A DNA stretch of 11,499 nucleotides from Bog-159 sp049514955 (GTDB taxonomy: Bacteria > Acidobacteriota > Terriglobia > Bryobacterales > Bryobacteraceae). Both the position numbers and the translations under genes were made by a program. Shown here one piece after another: positions 5,005-11,499 of this stretch. The stretch spans positions 1-11,499 of the forward strand of contig JBEKUO010000171.1 in assembly GCA_049514955.1 (NCBI GenBank), in the 5' to 3' direction. Each line of letters starts with the position of its first letter. Within the stretch, counting starts at the first letter, position 1. The notes beneath the pieces are model-generated. The model was not told the origin of the DNA. It ran no database searches and saw nothing but the letters and a program-made list of their open reading frames with translations.

Positions 5005-6096
5005 CTACCCGTTGCTGAGCGTCAGCGTCGCTACCGTGACGTGCGGCCAGAGGACGCCGTTGAAAACCAGGATCACTACCTGGGAGTACTGCAACTGCAG
5101 GAACGTCGGCTTCGGCCAGAACGGCTCGATCTGCAGAAGCGGCCGCCCCGCGCCTCCGGCCGGCAGTGCCGGAGTAACCCCGCCCGGGATGCTCACCCAC
5201 TCGATCCAGAAGGTCGCGTTCGCCGACGCGACGAAGGCGTTGGCGGGGCCGGTGGGATTCTGATTCTGGGCCGGGTTCGCGATCCCTAGGAACGGGATGT
5301 TCTCGATCCCGCTGCCGACGCCGCTCGTGGAGAGGTTGATCGTGACCGTGCCCAGGATGGTCTGGCCGGCGATCGCAGCCCTCAACACGGAGTTGGGATC
5401 GTTGATAAATCCCTGGAAGGAAGCCGGGTATGGGCCGTTGCTCTGCGAACCCGCAACGTCGGCGGTTATGTTGACCTCCGGAACAATATGCTCGAGGCCG
5501 TCCCCGCCGGGGGGCGGGATGTCGACCGGCTGGATACCCAGGCCCAGCGCGCCGGCGGGCGGTGTAAACGCCGGGAGAACCGCAATGGGGAAGATGGGAG
5601 GTATGGTCGGTGGCCCTGGAATCGGCGTGGTATCCGGGGTCGTCCCCTGCATCAATACCGAGACCCCGTGCGGGATGCTGGCCATCCGCACGATGCTGGG
5701 CAAGACTGGAGGGTCCACGCTCGCGGGCACGTTCATGAATAGCCCCGGCTCGAGATGCAGCGCCTCCCCGGCAGTCGAAAACGGCGGCGGGTCGGCGTCG
5801 GTAACCCGCTGGAGATAATGCAGGCCGAACAGGCTGAGATCGGTCTGCGGGTTCAGCCCCCGGTTTGGCACCACTCCCGGGATCAGTTCGAAGTCCAGCG
5901 TCTCGCTCGTCAGGTTGAGCTCCAGGAAGCGTTTGGTCGCGGTGCCCGGCTGCGATTCTGGGTTGTCGGGTCGCCAGATCGCATTGAAGCCGCTCCCCTT
6001 CCAGCTACCCGGCAACGATGCGAGCGGACCGAGTTGCAACAGCGTCGAGATAGGCCCCTGCTGGCGACGGGGCGGCACGAACACACTGGTAGACAT
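5005..6096 (-). CDS. putative heme-binding beta-barrel protein, 363 aa
   Basis: Residues about 22-44 read LGPLASLPGSWKGSGFNAIW, the opening strand pattern of nitrobindin-like heme-binding barrels (Gly-Pro-Leu-Ala-x-Leu-x-Gly-x-Trp-x-Gly-x-Gly). It continues with RFLELNLTSETLDFELIPG and RMASIPHGVSVLMQG, stretches I associate with bacterial proteins annotated as heme-binding. A long Pro/Gly-rich segment (about 148-195) separates an N-terminal barrel-like half from a C-terminal half ending FLQLQYSQVVILVFNG. No signal peptide is seen, so it is probably cytosolic. The ATG at 6096 follows an AAAGGA ribosome site by about 9 nt. The product is a family-level inference: the heme ligand is not assigned, and a role in nitric oxide or peroxide chemistry is only possible. 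A strong hairpin follows the gene. Confidence 0.6.
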   Translation of the reverse strand: MSTSVFVPPRRQQGPISTLLQLGPLASLPGSWKGSGFNAIWRPDNPESQPGTATKRFLELNLTSETLDFELIPGVVPNRGLNPQTDLSLFGLHYLQRVTDADPPPFSTAGEALHLEPGLFMNVPASVDPPVLPSIVRMASIPHGVSVLMQGTTPDTTPIPGPPTIPPIFPIAVLPAFTPPAGALGLGIQPVDIPPPGGDGLEHIVPEVNITADVAGSQSNGPYPASFQGFINDPNSVLRAAIAGQTILGTVTINLSTSGVGSGIENIPFLGIANPAQNQNPTGPANAFVASANATFWIEWVSIPGGVTPALPAGGAGRPLLQIEPFWPKPTFLQLQYSQVVILVFNGVLWPHVTVATLTLSNG

Positions 6097-6280
6097 TTTT
6101 CTTTTTCCTTTCTAGGTGAGTTTCGTATGGAAACCCCTCGCTTCTCAGTGCGGTTGACAGCGAGATCGTTACATCCGGAACTCCGTTTTTGGGAATTGAG
6201 TGTGTTGGGACAAGCGCGGCTGGGTGCAGCGCACCTTATCTTCGCTGAATGTGGCACGGGTTGGATTTTCTCGCGCGCAG

Positions 6281-6318
6281 GCGCCAGAAGATCGCTTGTG
6301 CGCCAGAAGATCGCTTGT
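6281..6318. repeat. perfect tandem duplication of 19 bp
   Basis: GCGCCAGAAGATCGCTTGT occurs at 6281-6299 and immediately again at 6300-6318. It lies in the gap between the divergent genes at 5005-6096 and 6371-6595, 52 bp upstream of the latter's ATG. The region 6097-6370 otherwise shows no gene. Confidence 0.85.
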
Positions 6319-6370
6319 AATGTTTGCCGGGGACCGAACACTCTACAGCAGAGAATCGAGGACACACAAC

Positions 6371-6595
6371 ATGAGTATCCCGCGCCGTTTTCGATGGGCC
6401 ATCGGCCTCGGAAGCCTCAAGATCCTGGCCGCCACAGTGCTGTTCGTCTATAGCAAACACAAGGCGGCCAGTCCGCCCGCGCCCGTGCCAGTATCGCTTC
6501 GGGCGCGAGTTGCGAACGCGATTCCCGGCAAGGATCTCGGCGCTCATCCGCCGAAGCCCGAATCGGTTTCCGTCCCTCGCTCGGCCGCACCCTGA
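6371..6595 (+). CDS. small single-helix membrane protein, 74 aa
   Basis: The ATG at 6371 follows a GAGG ribosome site by 9 nt; longer in-frame ORFs begin further upstream at 6200 but lack one. Residues 1-8 are basic (MSIPRRFR). Residues about 9-28 (WAIGLGSLKILAATVLFVYS) form one membrane helix, or an uncleaved signal anchor. The remainder is a Pro/Ala-rich, basic tail likely facing the periplasm, as with short TonB/TolA-like or cell-envelope spacer proteins, though no family is recognised. It stands alone, 239 bp upstream of glpD, and separate from it by glpD's own promoter. Coding status rests on start site, helix and composition only. Confidence 0.5.
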   Translation: MSIPRRFRWAIGLGSLKILAATVLFVYSKHKAASPPAPVPVSLRARVANAIPGKDLGAHPPKPESVSVPRSAAP

Positions 6596-6784
6596 GAAAT
6601 GCACACGCCGAGTCCGCGCTGGCGACAGAGTACGCTCGCGTGCCCGGATTTTAGGCAGTCGTTCGTCGCGTAGTCGAGCGCCCGCTCAGCACATGTAAGT
6701 CCAGTCGCGATGCCGGCGCTTTCTGTCCGTTGTGCCTTCCCCGGTCTGCCTTCTCAGGCAAGCGCTCACTTTGAAGTCGCTTAC

Positions 6785-6812
6785 TTGCACCGCGCGCCGG
6801 CCACGCTATACT
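6785..6812 (+). promoter_or_regulatory. sigma70-like promoter of glpD
   Basis: TTGCAC (6785-6790) and TATACT (6807-6812) with a 16-nt spacer. The -10 matches at five of six bases. Predicted start near 6819 gives a very short leader (~16 nt) with only a weak GGGAAACGAG ribosome site before ATG 6835. In the decayed upstream duplicate the -10 hexamer is destroyed. Confidence 0.6.
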
Positions 6813-6834
6813 ATCCGCTGGGAAACGAGCGCAC

Positions 6835-8397
6835 ATGAACCGGGCCGAGGTGTATGGGCGTCTCCACGCGCACTCCGGGCGCTGGGACATGATCGTAGTG
6901 GGCGGCGGCGCCACCGGCGTGGGTGTGGCCATCGACGCGGCCACGCGCGGCTACGAAGTGCTGCTGCTCGAGCAGAGCGACTTCGGCAAGGGCACCTCCA
7001 GCCGCAGCACCAAACTGGTGCACGGCGGCGTACGCTACCTCGAGCAGGGCAATATTTCGCTGGTCATGGAAGCGCTCCGCGAGCGCGGCCTGCTGCTGCG
7101 AAATGCGCCGCACTTGGTGCACGATCGCGCCTTCATCGTGCCCAACTACGACTGGTGGGAAGCGCCGTTCTATGGCCTCGGCCTGAAGGTCTACAACCTG
7201 CTGGCCGGCAAGTACGGCTTCGGCACGTCGCGGATTCTGTCGAAGGAAGAAACGCTCGAACGGCTGCCCACCATCGAGACCGGCGGATTGCGCGGCGGCG
7301 TTATCTACTTCGACGGACAGTTCGACGATTCGCGGCTGCTTATCGACATGGTGGCCACCGCGTACGAGCAGGGCGCCACCCCGCTGAACTACGTTGCGGT
7401 GACGGCGTTGACGAAGGACGCCGAAGGTTTCATCGACGGCGTGATCGCGCGCGATACCGAAAGCGGCGACGAATTCCATGCGCAAGCCGAGGTGGTGATC
7501 AACGCTACCGGTCCCTTCAGTGACAACCTGCGCCGGCAGGCGGACGCGTCCATCACGCCGATGATCGCGCCGAGCCAGGGAATTCACCTGGTCTTCGACC
7601 GCTCGTTCCTGCCCGGTGAGAGCGCCATCATGGTGCCGCACACCAGCGATGGCCGCGTGATGTTCGCCATTCCGTGGCACGACCACGCGCTCATCGGCAC
7701 TACGGACACTCCCGTTGCCGACGCCGTGCTCGAACCGGTCGCGATGGAAGAAGAGATCGAGTTCATCCTGCACACCGCCTCGTTGTACCTTGCGCACAAG
7801 CCTACGCGCGACGATATCCTGAGCGTGTTTGCGGGGATTCGCCCGCTGGTAAAGTCGTCGGAAGGCGGGAACACGGCGGCCTTGTCGCGCGACCACACTA
7901 TTCACATCGATCCGTCCGGCCTGCTGACAATTTGCGGCGGCAAGTGGACAACCTATCGCCACATGGCGGAAGGTTGCGTCAACCAGGCGGCCATGCTGGC
8001 GCGTTTGCCGGAGAAGCCTTGCGTGACGGAGCATCTGAACTTGCACGGTTTTCATCCTGGCGCGGAGAAGTTCGGCCACTTGCGCGTGTTCGGCTCCGAC
8101 GCGCCGCCGATCCAGGAGATGATGCGCGCGGACCCGGCGCTAGCGGTGCCGCTCGATCCAGCGCTTCCTTACACGGGCGCGGAGGTGGTGTGGGCTGTGC
8201 GCCACGAGATGGCGCGCACCGTGGAAGATATCCTGGCGCGGCGCACACGGGCGCTGTTTTTGAACGCGAAGGCCGCGTTTCGAATGGCGCCACGGGTGGC
8301 GGAGTTGATGGCGGGAGAGCTAGGACGCGACGCGGCGTGGCAAGCTCGACAGGTGGAAGCTTTTCGAGAAACGGCCAGGAACTACCGGCCACACTAA
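6835..8397 (+). CDS. glpD: FAD-dependent glycerol-3-phosphate dehydrogenase, 520 aa
   Basis: GlpD oxidises sn-glycerol 3-phosphate to dihydroxyacetone phosphate and passes electrons to the quinone pool at the inner membrane, feeding glycerol and lipid-derived glycerol into central metabolism. The FAD-binding Rossmann motif Gly-Gly-Gly-Ala-Thr-Gly is at residues 23-28. The family signature GTSSRSTKLVHGGVRYLE follows at 53-70. Further typical stretches are IPWHDHALIGTTDTP, AGIRPLV and GGKWTTYRHMAE. A C-terminal DAO-C-type domain fills the last ~130 residues. The length fits the aerobic homodimeric GlpD (E. coli about 500 aa) rather than GlpA, since no extra C-terminal ferredoxin-like domain exists. 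The gene has its own promoter and is followed after 7 nt by a small gene. No glpF, glpK or glpR is in view. A decayed copy of its 5' end lies 2 kb upstream. Confidence 0.95.
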   Translation: MNRAEVYGRLHAHSGRWDMIVVGGGATGVGVAIDAATRGYEVLLLEQSDFGKGTSSRSTKLVHGGVRYLEQGNISLVMEALRERGLLLRNAPHLVHDRAFIVPNYDWWEAPFYGLGLKVYNLLAGKYGFGTSRILSKEETLERLPTIETGGLRGGVIYFDGQFDDSRLLIDMVATAYEQGATPLNYVAVTALTKDAEGFIDGVIARDTESGDEFHAQAEVVINATGPFSDNLRRQADASITPMIAPSQGIHLVFDRSFLPGESAIMVPHTSDGRVMFAIPWHDHALIGTTDTPVADAVLEPVAMEEEIEFILHTASLYLAHKPTRDDILSVFAGIRPLVKSSEGGNTAALSRDHTIHIDPSGLLTICGGKWTTYRHMAEGCVNQAAMLARLPEKPCVTEHLNLHGFHPGAEKFGHLRVFGSDAPPIQEMMRADPALAVPLDPALPYTGAEVVWAVRHEMARTVEDILARRTRALFLNAKAAFRMAPRVAELMAGELGRDAAWQARQVEAFRETARNYRPH

Positions 8398-8404
8398 GTT
8401 GAGC

Positions 8405-8623
8405 ATGTCAGAAGAACAGGTCGTTATCCTCGTAGAGTTGCTGGACGAAGGCGTGGAGTGCTGGCGTCCAGTGGCGGCGCAGCGCCTCTCTGAAGATACC
8501 TACCGCATCGTGGATCCGGTGCCAGAAGGGGAAACTTGGCAATTTCAACCCGGTCAGATCGTCCGCTGCAAACAGCGACGGTTGAGCGATGGAGTGCGCC
8601 TGACCGCCTACGAAGCCGTCTAA
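8405..8623 (+). CDS. small beta-rich conserved-looking protein, 72 aa
   Basis: The ATG at 8405 is preferred over a TTG at 8399. It starts 7 nt after the glpD stop, so the two are probably co-transcribed and translationally coupled. The protein alternates strands and turns: VVILVELLDEGVECWRPVAA, YRIVDPVPEGETWQF, PGQIVRCKQRRL. I recall uncharacterised short bacterial proteins of this pattern (LLDEG.xxWRPV...YRI...P..E.WxFxPGxxVRC), but no assigned function. No signal peptide or membrane helix is seen. Its single Cys in RCK matches that pattern. It ends 19 nt before the convergent ammonia-lyase gene, and no clear terminator is visible in that gap. A link to glycerol metabolism cannot be claimed from position alone. 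Confidence 0.7.
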   Translation: MSEEQVVILVELLDEGVECWRPVAAQRLSEDTYRIVDPVPEGETWQFQPGQIVRCKQRRLSDGVRLTAYEAV

Positions 8624-8642
8624 CTTGGGCCCGCCGGCATCG

Positions 8643-10247
8643 TCAGTTGCGCAGCACCGGAATCTCGCGCCGTTCGATCAGCCCAGCCACCGCGGCGATA
8701 TCCCCATCGAGCGCGCGGTCCGCATCCACGAAAGCGCTCACTGACCGGATCGCGCGATAGACGCGCCGCGTGCCTGTACCCATGCGGTCTCCACCCTTGC
8801 GCAGATCGATCGCCTGCACAGTAGAGAGCAACGTGATCGCCACGGCATTGCGCAGCAGGCGCGTGATGTCCATCGCGGTGAGCGCCGCGTGCGTGCCCAG
8901 GCTGACAATATCCTGGTTGAACTGCTCTGTGGGCAGCGTGTGAATCAGGCTCGGCGCGCACCAGTGGCGAATGGCCGTGACCAGGCTGGTATGCACAAGC
9001 TGCATGCCCTTGAAGCCCTGATTGATGCCCGGGTGCGGGCTCAGCGAGGGCGGCAGCCCGTTCGAGAAGCGGTCGTCCATCAGCAGCGCCATCAGCGAGT
9101 GCAGCCAGTTGGCGAGATTGGCGAGGTCCAGTTTCAGGCCGTCCATCGCGCGCGCGATGTGCGCGCCATAGAAGTTGCCGGTGTGGTACACCTGGTCCGC
9201 TGCCGCGTCGATCAACGGATTGTCGTTGACCGAATTAGCTTCCCGCTCGATCACCGTGCGGCACTGCTCCAGAGTCTCGTGCATGGGCCCCAGGCCTTGC
9301 GGCGCGCAGCGCAGCGAGTACGGACTCTGGATGGATTCGGTGGCCGCCGCCACGTGATGGTTCCCGTTGGCCCTGCGGCCGGCCTCTTCCACGCGATGCC
9401 GGATATCGTCCAACGGAACCGCCAGCTTCGAATCGAACAGCAGGGAGTTGAGCATCTCCGCTACGGCAAGCTGGCCCGGATGATGTTTGGCCATGTGGAT
9501 CGCCGGATGATAATAATCCGGCGAAGAGCTTAATGCTTCCGCGGCCATGGCCAGCGCATCCAGCGACAACCGGAACAGATAATCGGCCTCATCCACCACG
9601 ATTGCGCCCACGCCGGTCATGACCGTAGTGCCGTTGAGCAGAGCCAGCCCTTCCTTCGCTTCCAGGCCCAGCCGAGCAATTCCCTCGCGGTCGAGAGCCT
9701 CGCCGGCGGGAGCGCGGCATCCTTTGTAGAACACCTCGCCGCGCCCGCACATGGCGCGCGTGATGTAGGCGGAAGGGCACAGATCGCCGCTCGCGCCGAC
9801 CGAACCATAGCGCGGCACGATGGGCGTTATGCGGTGGTTCAACAGGTCCAGCAGCCGCTCAACCACTACCAGGCGCACGGCCGAAAGTCCGCGGGCCAGC
9901 GCATTCGCGCGCAACAGAATGGCAGCCCGCACGGCTTCTTCCGGCAGAGGTTCGCCGACTCCGCACGAGAGGAATTCGAGCAGGTTCTGCTGGTGGTGCG
10001 CCAGTTCATCATTCGGGATCACGTAGCGGGCATTGCCGCCGAAACCCGTGTTAACCCCGTAGACCACTTCGCCTCCGGCCAGTTTCCGCTCCAGCGCTTC
10101 GCGGCTCCGGCCGATCCGCCGCCGGAATTCCTCGTCCGTGCTCAGCGCGACGCTCTGCCCATGCCGCGCCACGGCAATAATTTCATCGAGGGAAAGATTG
10201 CTGGGTGAAATACAGACTGCCGACGAAGGAGCGATCAAGGTCGCCAT
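8643..10247 (-). CDS. MIO-type aromatic amino acid ammonia-lyase, probably phenylalanine-specific, 534 aa
   Basis: This is a member of the HAL/PAL/TAL family, which eliminates ammonia from an amino acid using a self-formed methylidene-imidazolone (MIO) cofactor. The MIO triad Ala152-Ser153-Gly154 lies in GSVGASGDL. The catalytic Tyr63 is in VYGVNTGFG. Asn205 (LLNGT), Gln308, Tyr310 and Arg313 (QSPYSLR) complete the usual active site. Two features speak against histidine. The selectivity pair aligned with HAL Ser-His and TAL His-Leu is Phe92-Leu93, as in plant and cyanobacterial PAL. The C-terminal motif is Asn-Gln-Asp (444-446) rather than HAL's Gln-Glu-Asp. GNFYG at 357-361 differs from both. 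Length fits bacterial lyases. No hut genes are nearby. An aminomutase cannot be excluded. GGGA, 7 nt before ATG 10247, is the ribosome site. Confidence 0.85.
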   Translation of the reverse strand: MATLIAPSSAVCISPSNLSLDEIIAVARHGQSVALSTDEEFRRRIGRSREALERKLAGGEVVYGVNTGFGGNARYVIPNDELAHHQQNLLEFLSCGVGEPLPEEAVRAAILLRANALARGLSAVRLVVVERLLDLLNHRITPIVPRYGSVGASGDLCPSAYITRAMCGRGEVFYKGCRAPAGEALDREGIARLGLEAKEGLALLNGTTVMTGVGAIVVDEADYLFRLSLDALAMAAEALSSSPDYYHPAIHMAKHHPGQLAVAEMLNSLLFDSKLAVPLDDIRHRVEEAGRRANGNHHVAAATESIQSPYSLRCAPQGLGPMHETLEQCRTVIEREANSVNDNPLIDAAADQVYHTGNFYGAHIARAMDGLKLDLANLANWLHSLMALLMDDRFSNGLPPSLSPHPGINQGFKGMQLVHTSLVTAIRHWCAPSLIHTLPTEQFNQDIVSLGTHAALTAMDITRLLRNAVAITLLSTVQAIDLRKGGDRMGTGTRRVYRAIRSVSAFVDADRALDGDIAAVAGLIERREIPVLRN

Positions 10248-10262
10248 GGTTGCATCCCGTTC

Positions 10263-10284
10263 AACACCACAGTGCAGTGGTGTT
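10263..10284 (-). promoter_or_regulatory. palindromic operator-like site at the lyase start
   Basis: Arms AACACCAC (10263-10270) and GTGGTGTT (10277-10284) are perfect inverted repeats of 8 bp around a 6-nt spacer. It begins 3 nt after the predicted transcription start and ends 15 nt before the ATG at 10247. A dimeric repressor bound here would block transcription; alternatively the leader RNA forms a hairpin near the ribosome site. Confidence 0.6.
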
Positions 10285-10293
10285 CTTGGCTAC

Positions 10294-10322
10294 AGTATGG
10301 CACCCTAGGTTGCGCCTGTCAA
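10294..10322 (-). promoter_or_regulatory. near-consensus sigma70 promoter of the lyase gene
   Basis: On the minus strand a perfect TTGACA (10317-10322) and CATACT (10294-10299, four of six) are spaced by exactly 17 nt. The predicted start is near 10287. No promoter of comparable quality was found for the divergent FecR-type gene in 10323-10424. Confidence 0.65.
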
Positions 10323-10435
10323 TGTTTTCGAGAGCACCATCGGTTTCCCAGTTGGTACCGGCATGCACACGCCGGGTGTATACGTTCCAACTGCGGCAGG
10401 CTGCGTGCTCCGTCGTGATTTATCAGGAGAAAAGG

Positions 10436-11499
10436 ATGTTACGAAGATTACTTTTCGTGGCACTGGCATCGGTGGCGGTTCTGGCTGCGCAAGACCCGCC
10501 TGCGCGGGCCGGTCGCCTCAGTTATATTTCTGGGTCGGTTTCGTTTCAACCCGCCGGAGTCACCGACTGGGCTCCGGCAACCGTCAATCGGCCGCTTACC
10601 ACCGGCGATCAACTTTTCGCGGATAATGGCGCGCGTGCCGAAGTTCACGTGCCTGGCGCCGCCTTCCGGCTGGGCGATCGTACCGCATTCCAGTTCTTGA
10701 ACCTCGACGATCAACATGCGCAGGTGCGGCTCTCCGAGGGGATTTTGGACGTGCGCGTACGCAGGCTGGAAGGAAATATCGAGGTCGACTCTCCCAATAT
10801 GGCATTCACGATCTCGCGGCCCGGCGAGTACCGTCTCGACACGAATCCCGATACGATGCAAACTTACGTGACGGTCCGTGACGGAGAAGGCCAAGTGACT
10901 GGACCGGGCGGAGCGTTCGCAGTGCATATGGGCGAACAGGCCGCCATCGTCGGTAAGGATCAAGCGGCGCGCTACAAGGTATACCAAGCCCCGCGTCACG
11001 ACAGCTTTGACGCTTGGGTGATCTCGCGAAGCCGCCACGAAGACCGGTACGCGCAGTCCCGCTATGTCTCGCCGGACGTGGTCGGGTACCAGGATCTGGA
11101 TGAATATGGGTCCTGGCGCGCGGCCCCGGGTTATGGCGAAGTCTGGGTGCCCAGCGTCACGCAGGCGGGATGGGCGCCCTATCAATATGGCAACTGGGCG
11201 TGGGTCGAGCCTTGGGGTTGGACTTGGGTCGATGATGAGCCCTGGGGATTCGCGCCATATCACTACGGACGCTGGGCGTACATCGGCGGATTCTGGGGAT
11301 GGTGTCCCGGTCCGATCGCGGTGGCGCCCGTGTACGCGCCCGCATTGGTGGCTTGGGTTGGATTCGGAGGCGGGTTTGGAGTTTCGCTCGGATTCGGCGG
11401 TGGATTGGGCGTGGGGTGGTTCCCGCTTGGCCCGAGCGACGTGTTCATCCCGGGATATGCCGCGAGCCGCGCTTACGTGACGCGAATCAATGTGACGAA
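10436..11499 (+). CDS. secreted FecR-domain / DUF6600-type protein, partial (3' end outside window)
   Basis: The ATG at 10436 follows an AGGAGA ribosome site (10425-10430) by 5 nt. The frame stays open to the window edge: 354 residues without a stop. Residues 1-26 are a signal peptide (MLRRLLFVALASVAVLA, Ala-Arg-Ala end). Residues about 27-175 resemble a FecR-type domain: SGSVSFQPAG, NRPLTTGDQL, ARAEVHVPGAAFRLG, VRLSEGILDVRV and ISRPGEYRLD. Residues about 225-295 hold the aromatic DUF6600-like array with Trp-Ala-Pro-Tyr-x-Tyr-Gly-x-Trp, PWGWTWVDDEPWGFAPYHYG and a Gly/Trp-rich end. Gly-rich hydrophobic sequence follows (306-328). It is exported, probably envelope-associated. A classical FecR role needs an inner-membrane anchor and a sigma partner, neither seen here, so signalling function is doubtful. 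Confidence 0.8.
   Translation, partial: MLRRLLFVALASVAVLAAQDPPARAGRLSYISGSVSFQPAGVTDWAPATVNRPLTTGDQLFADNGARAEVHVPGAAFRLGDRTAFQFLNLDDQHAQVRLSEGILDVRVRRLEGNIEVDSPNMAFTISRPGEYRLDTNPDTMQTYVTVRDGEGQVTGPGGAFAVHMGEQAAIVGKDQAARYKVYQAPRHDSFDAWVISRSRHEDRYAQSRYVSPDVVGYQDLDEYGSWRAAPGYGEVWVPSVTQAGWAPYQYGNWAWVEPWGWTWVDDEPWGFAPYHYGRWAYIGGFWGWCPGPIAVAPVYAPALVAWVGFGGGFGVSLGFGGGLGVGWFPLGPSDVFIPGYAASRAYVTRINVT

Noticed and set aside
4562..5263. Plus-strand ORFs reading through the tRNA gene (containing GPPRFELGTSCTP)
   Set aside because: That peptide is the well-known false translation of the complement of a tRNA gene; the remainder crosses the glpD remnant and a hairpin.
5297..5818. 173-aa plus-strand ORF opposite the heme-binding-like gene
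   Set aside because: Gly/Pro/Met-rich antisense frame of a well-supported minus-strand gene with a ribosome site.
6811..8079. 422-aa minus-strand ORF opposite glpD
   Set aside because: It is antisense to a clear glpD frame in GC-rich DNA, where such long shadow ORFs are expected; its composition (Arg, His, Gln and Val rich) resembles no protein family.
8889..9533. 214-aa plus-strand ORF opposite the ammonia-lyase gene
   Set aside because: Shadow of the lyase frame, very rich in Arg, Gln and Val, with no ribosome site or motif.
10352..10384. TTGGTA and TATACG as a promoter for the FecR-type gene
   Set aside because: The spacer is 21 nt, too long for a normal sigma70 promoter.
1..11499. CRISPR array, phage module, intact transposase or integrase
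   Set aside because: No regularly spaced direct repeats and no DDE/tyrosine/serine recombinase motifs were seen in any frame.

Overview
The window looks like chromosomal DNA of a GC-rich, soil-type Gram-negative bacterium, most likely an acidobacterium of the Solibacter/Bryobacter kind. This is inferred from the gene set: a GloVer-repeat fragment, a FecR plus DUF6600-type secreted protein, several beta-rich exported proteins of no known family, and a Cys4 microprotein. No 16S gene or other decisive marker is present.

Left part (1 to about 4.6 kb) is accessory in character. It holds three minus-strand genes (a putative zinc-ribbon microprotein, a secreted beta-rich protein, and an unusually AT-rich three-helix membrane protein), a frameshifted DUF4177-like gene, a 5'-truncated GloVer-repeat remnant, and another secreted beta-rich protein. 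A small Cys4 protein sits inside a pair of long inverted repeats. Two near-identical 46-bp elements lie just upstream of the putative promoters of two neighbouring genes. G/T-rich intergenic DNA with a strong strand bias recurs three times.

Middle (4.6 to 6.8 kb): a tRNA-Pro(GGG) gene points its 3' end towards the accessory side. It is followed by a decayed duplicate of the first ~46 codons and leader of glpD, a strong hairpin, a putative heme-binding beta-barrel protein on the minus strand, and a small single-helix membrane protein.

Right part (6.8 to 11.5 kb) is orderly. A sigma70-like promoter drives glpD (FAD-dependent glycerol-3-phosphate dehydrogenase) with a small conserved-looking protein directly behind it. 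Converging on these is a MIO-type aromatic amino acid ammonia-lyase. Its active-site residues (Phe-Leu selectivity pair, Asn-Gln-Asp motif) point to phenylalanine rather than histidine as substrate. Its promoter is near consensus and a perfect 8+8 palindrome lies at the predicted transcription start. Divergent from it is a FecR/DUF6600-type secreted protein that runs off the window.

No CRISPR array, intact insertion sequence, integrase or phage gene was seen. All percentages and positions were counted by hand, and no database search was possible.
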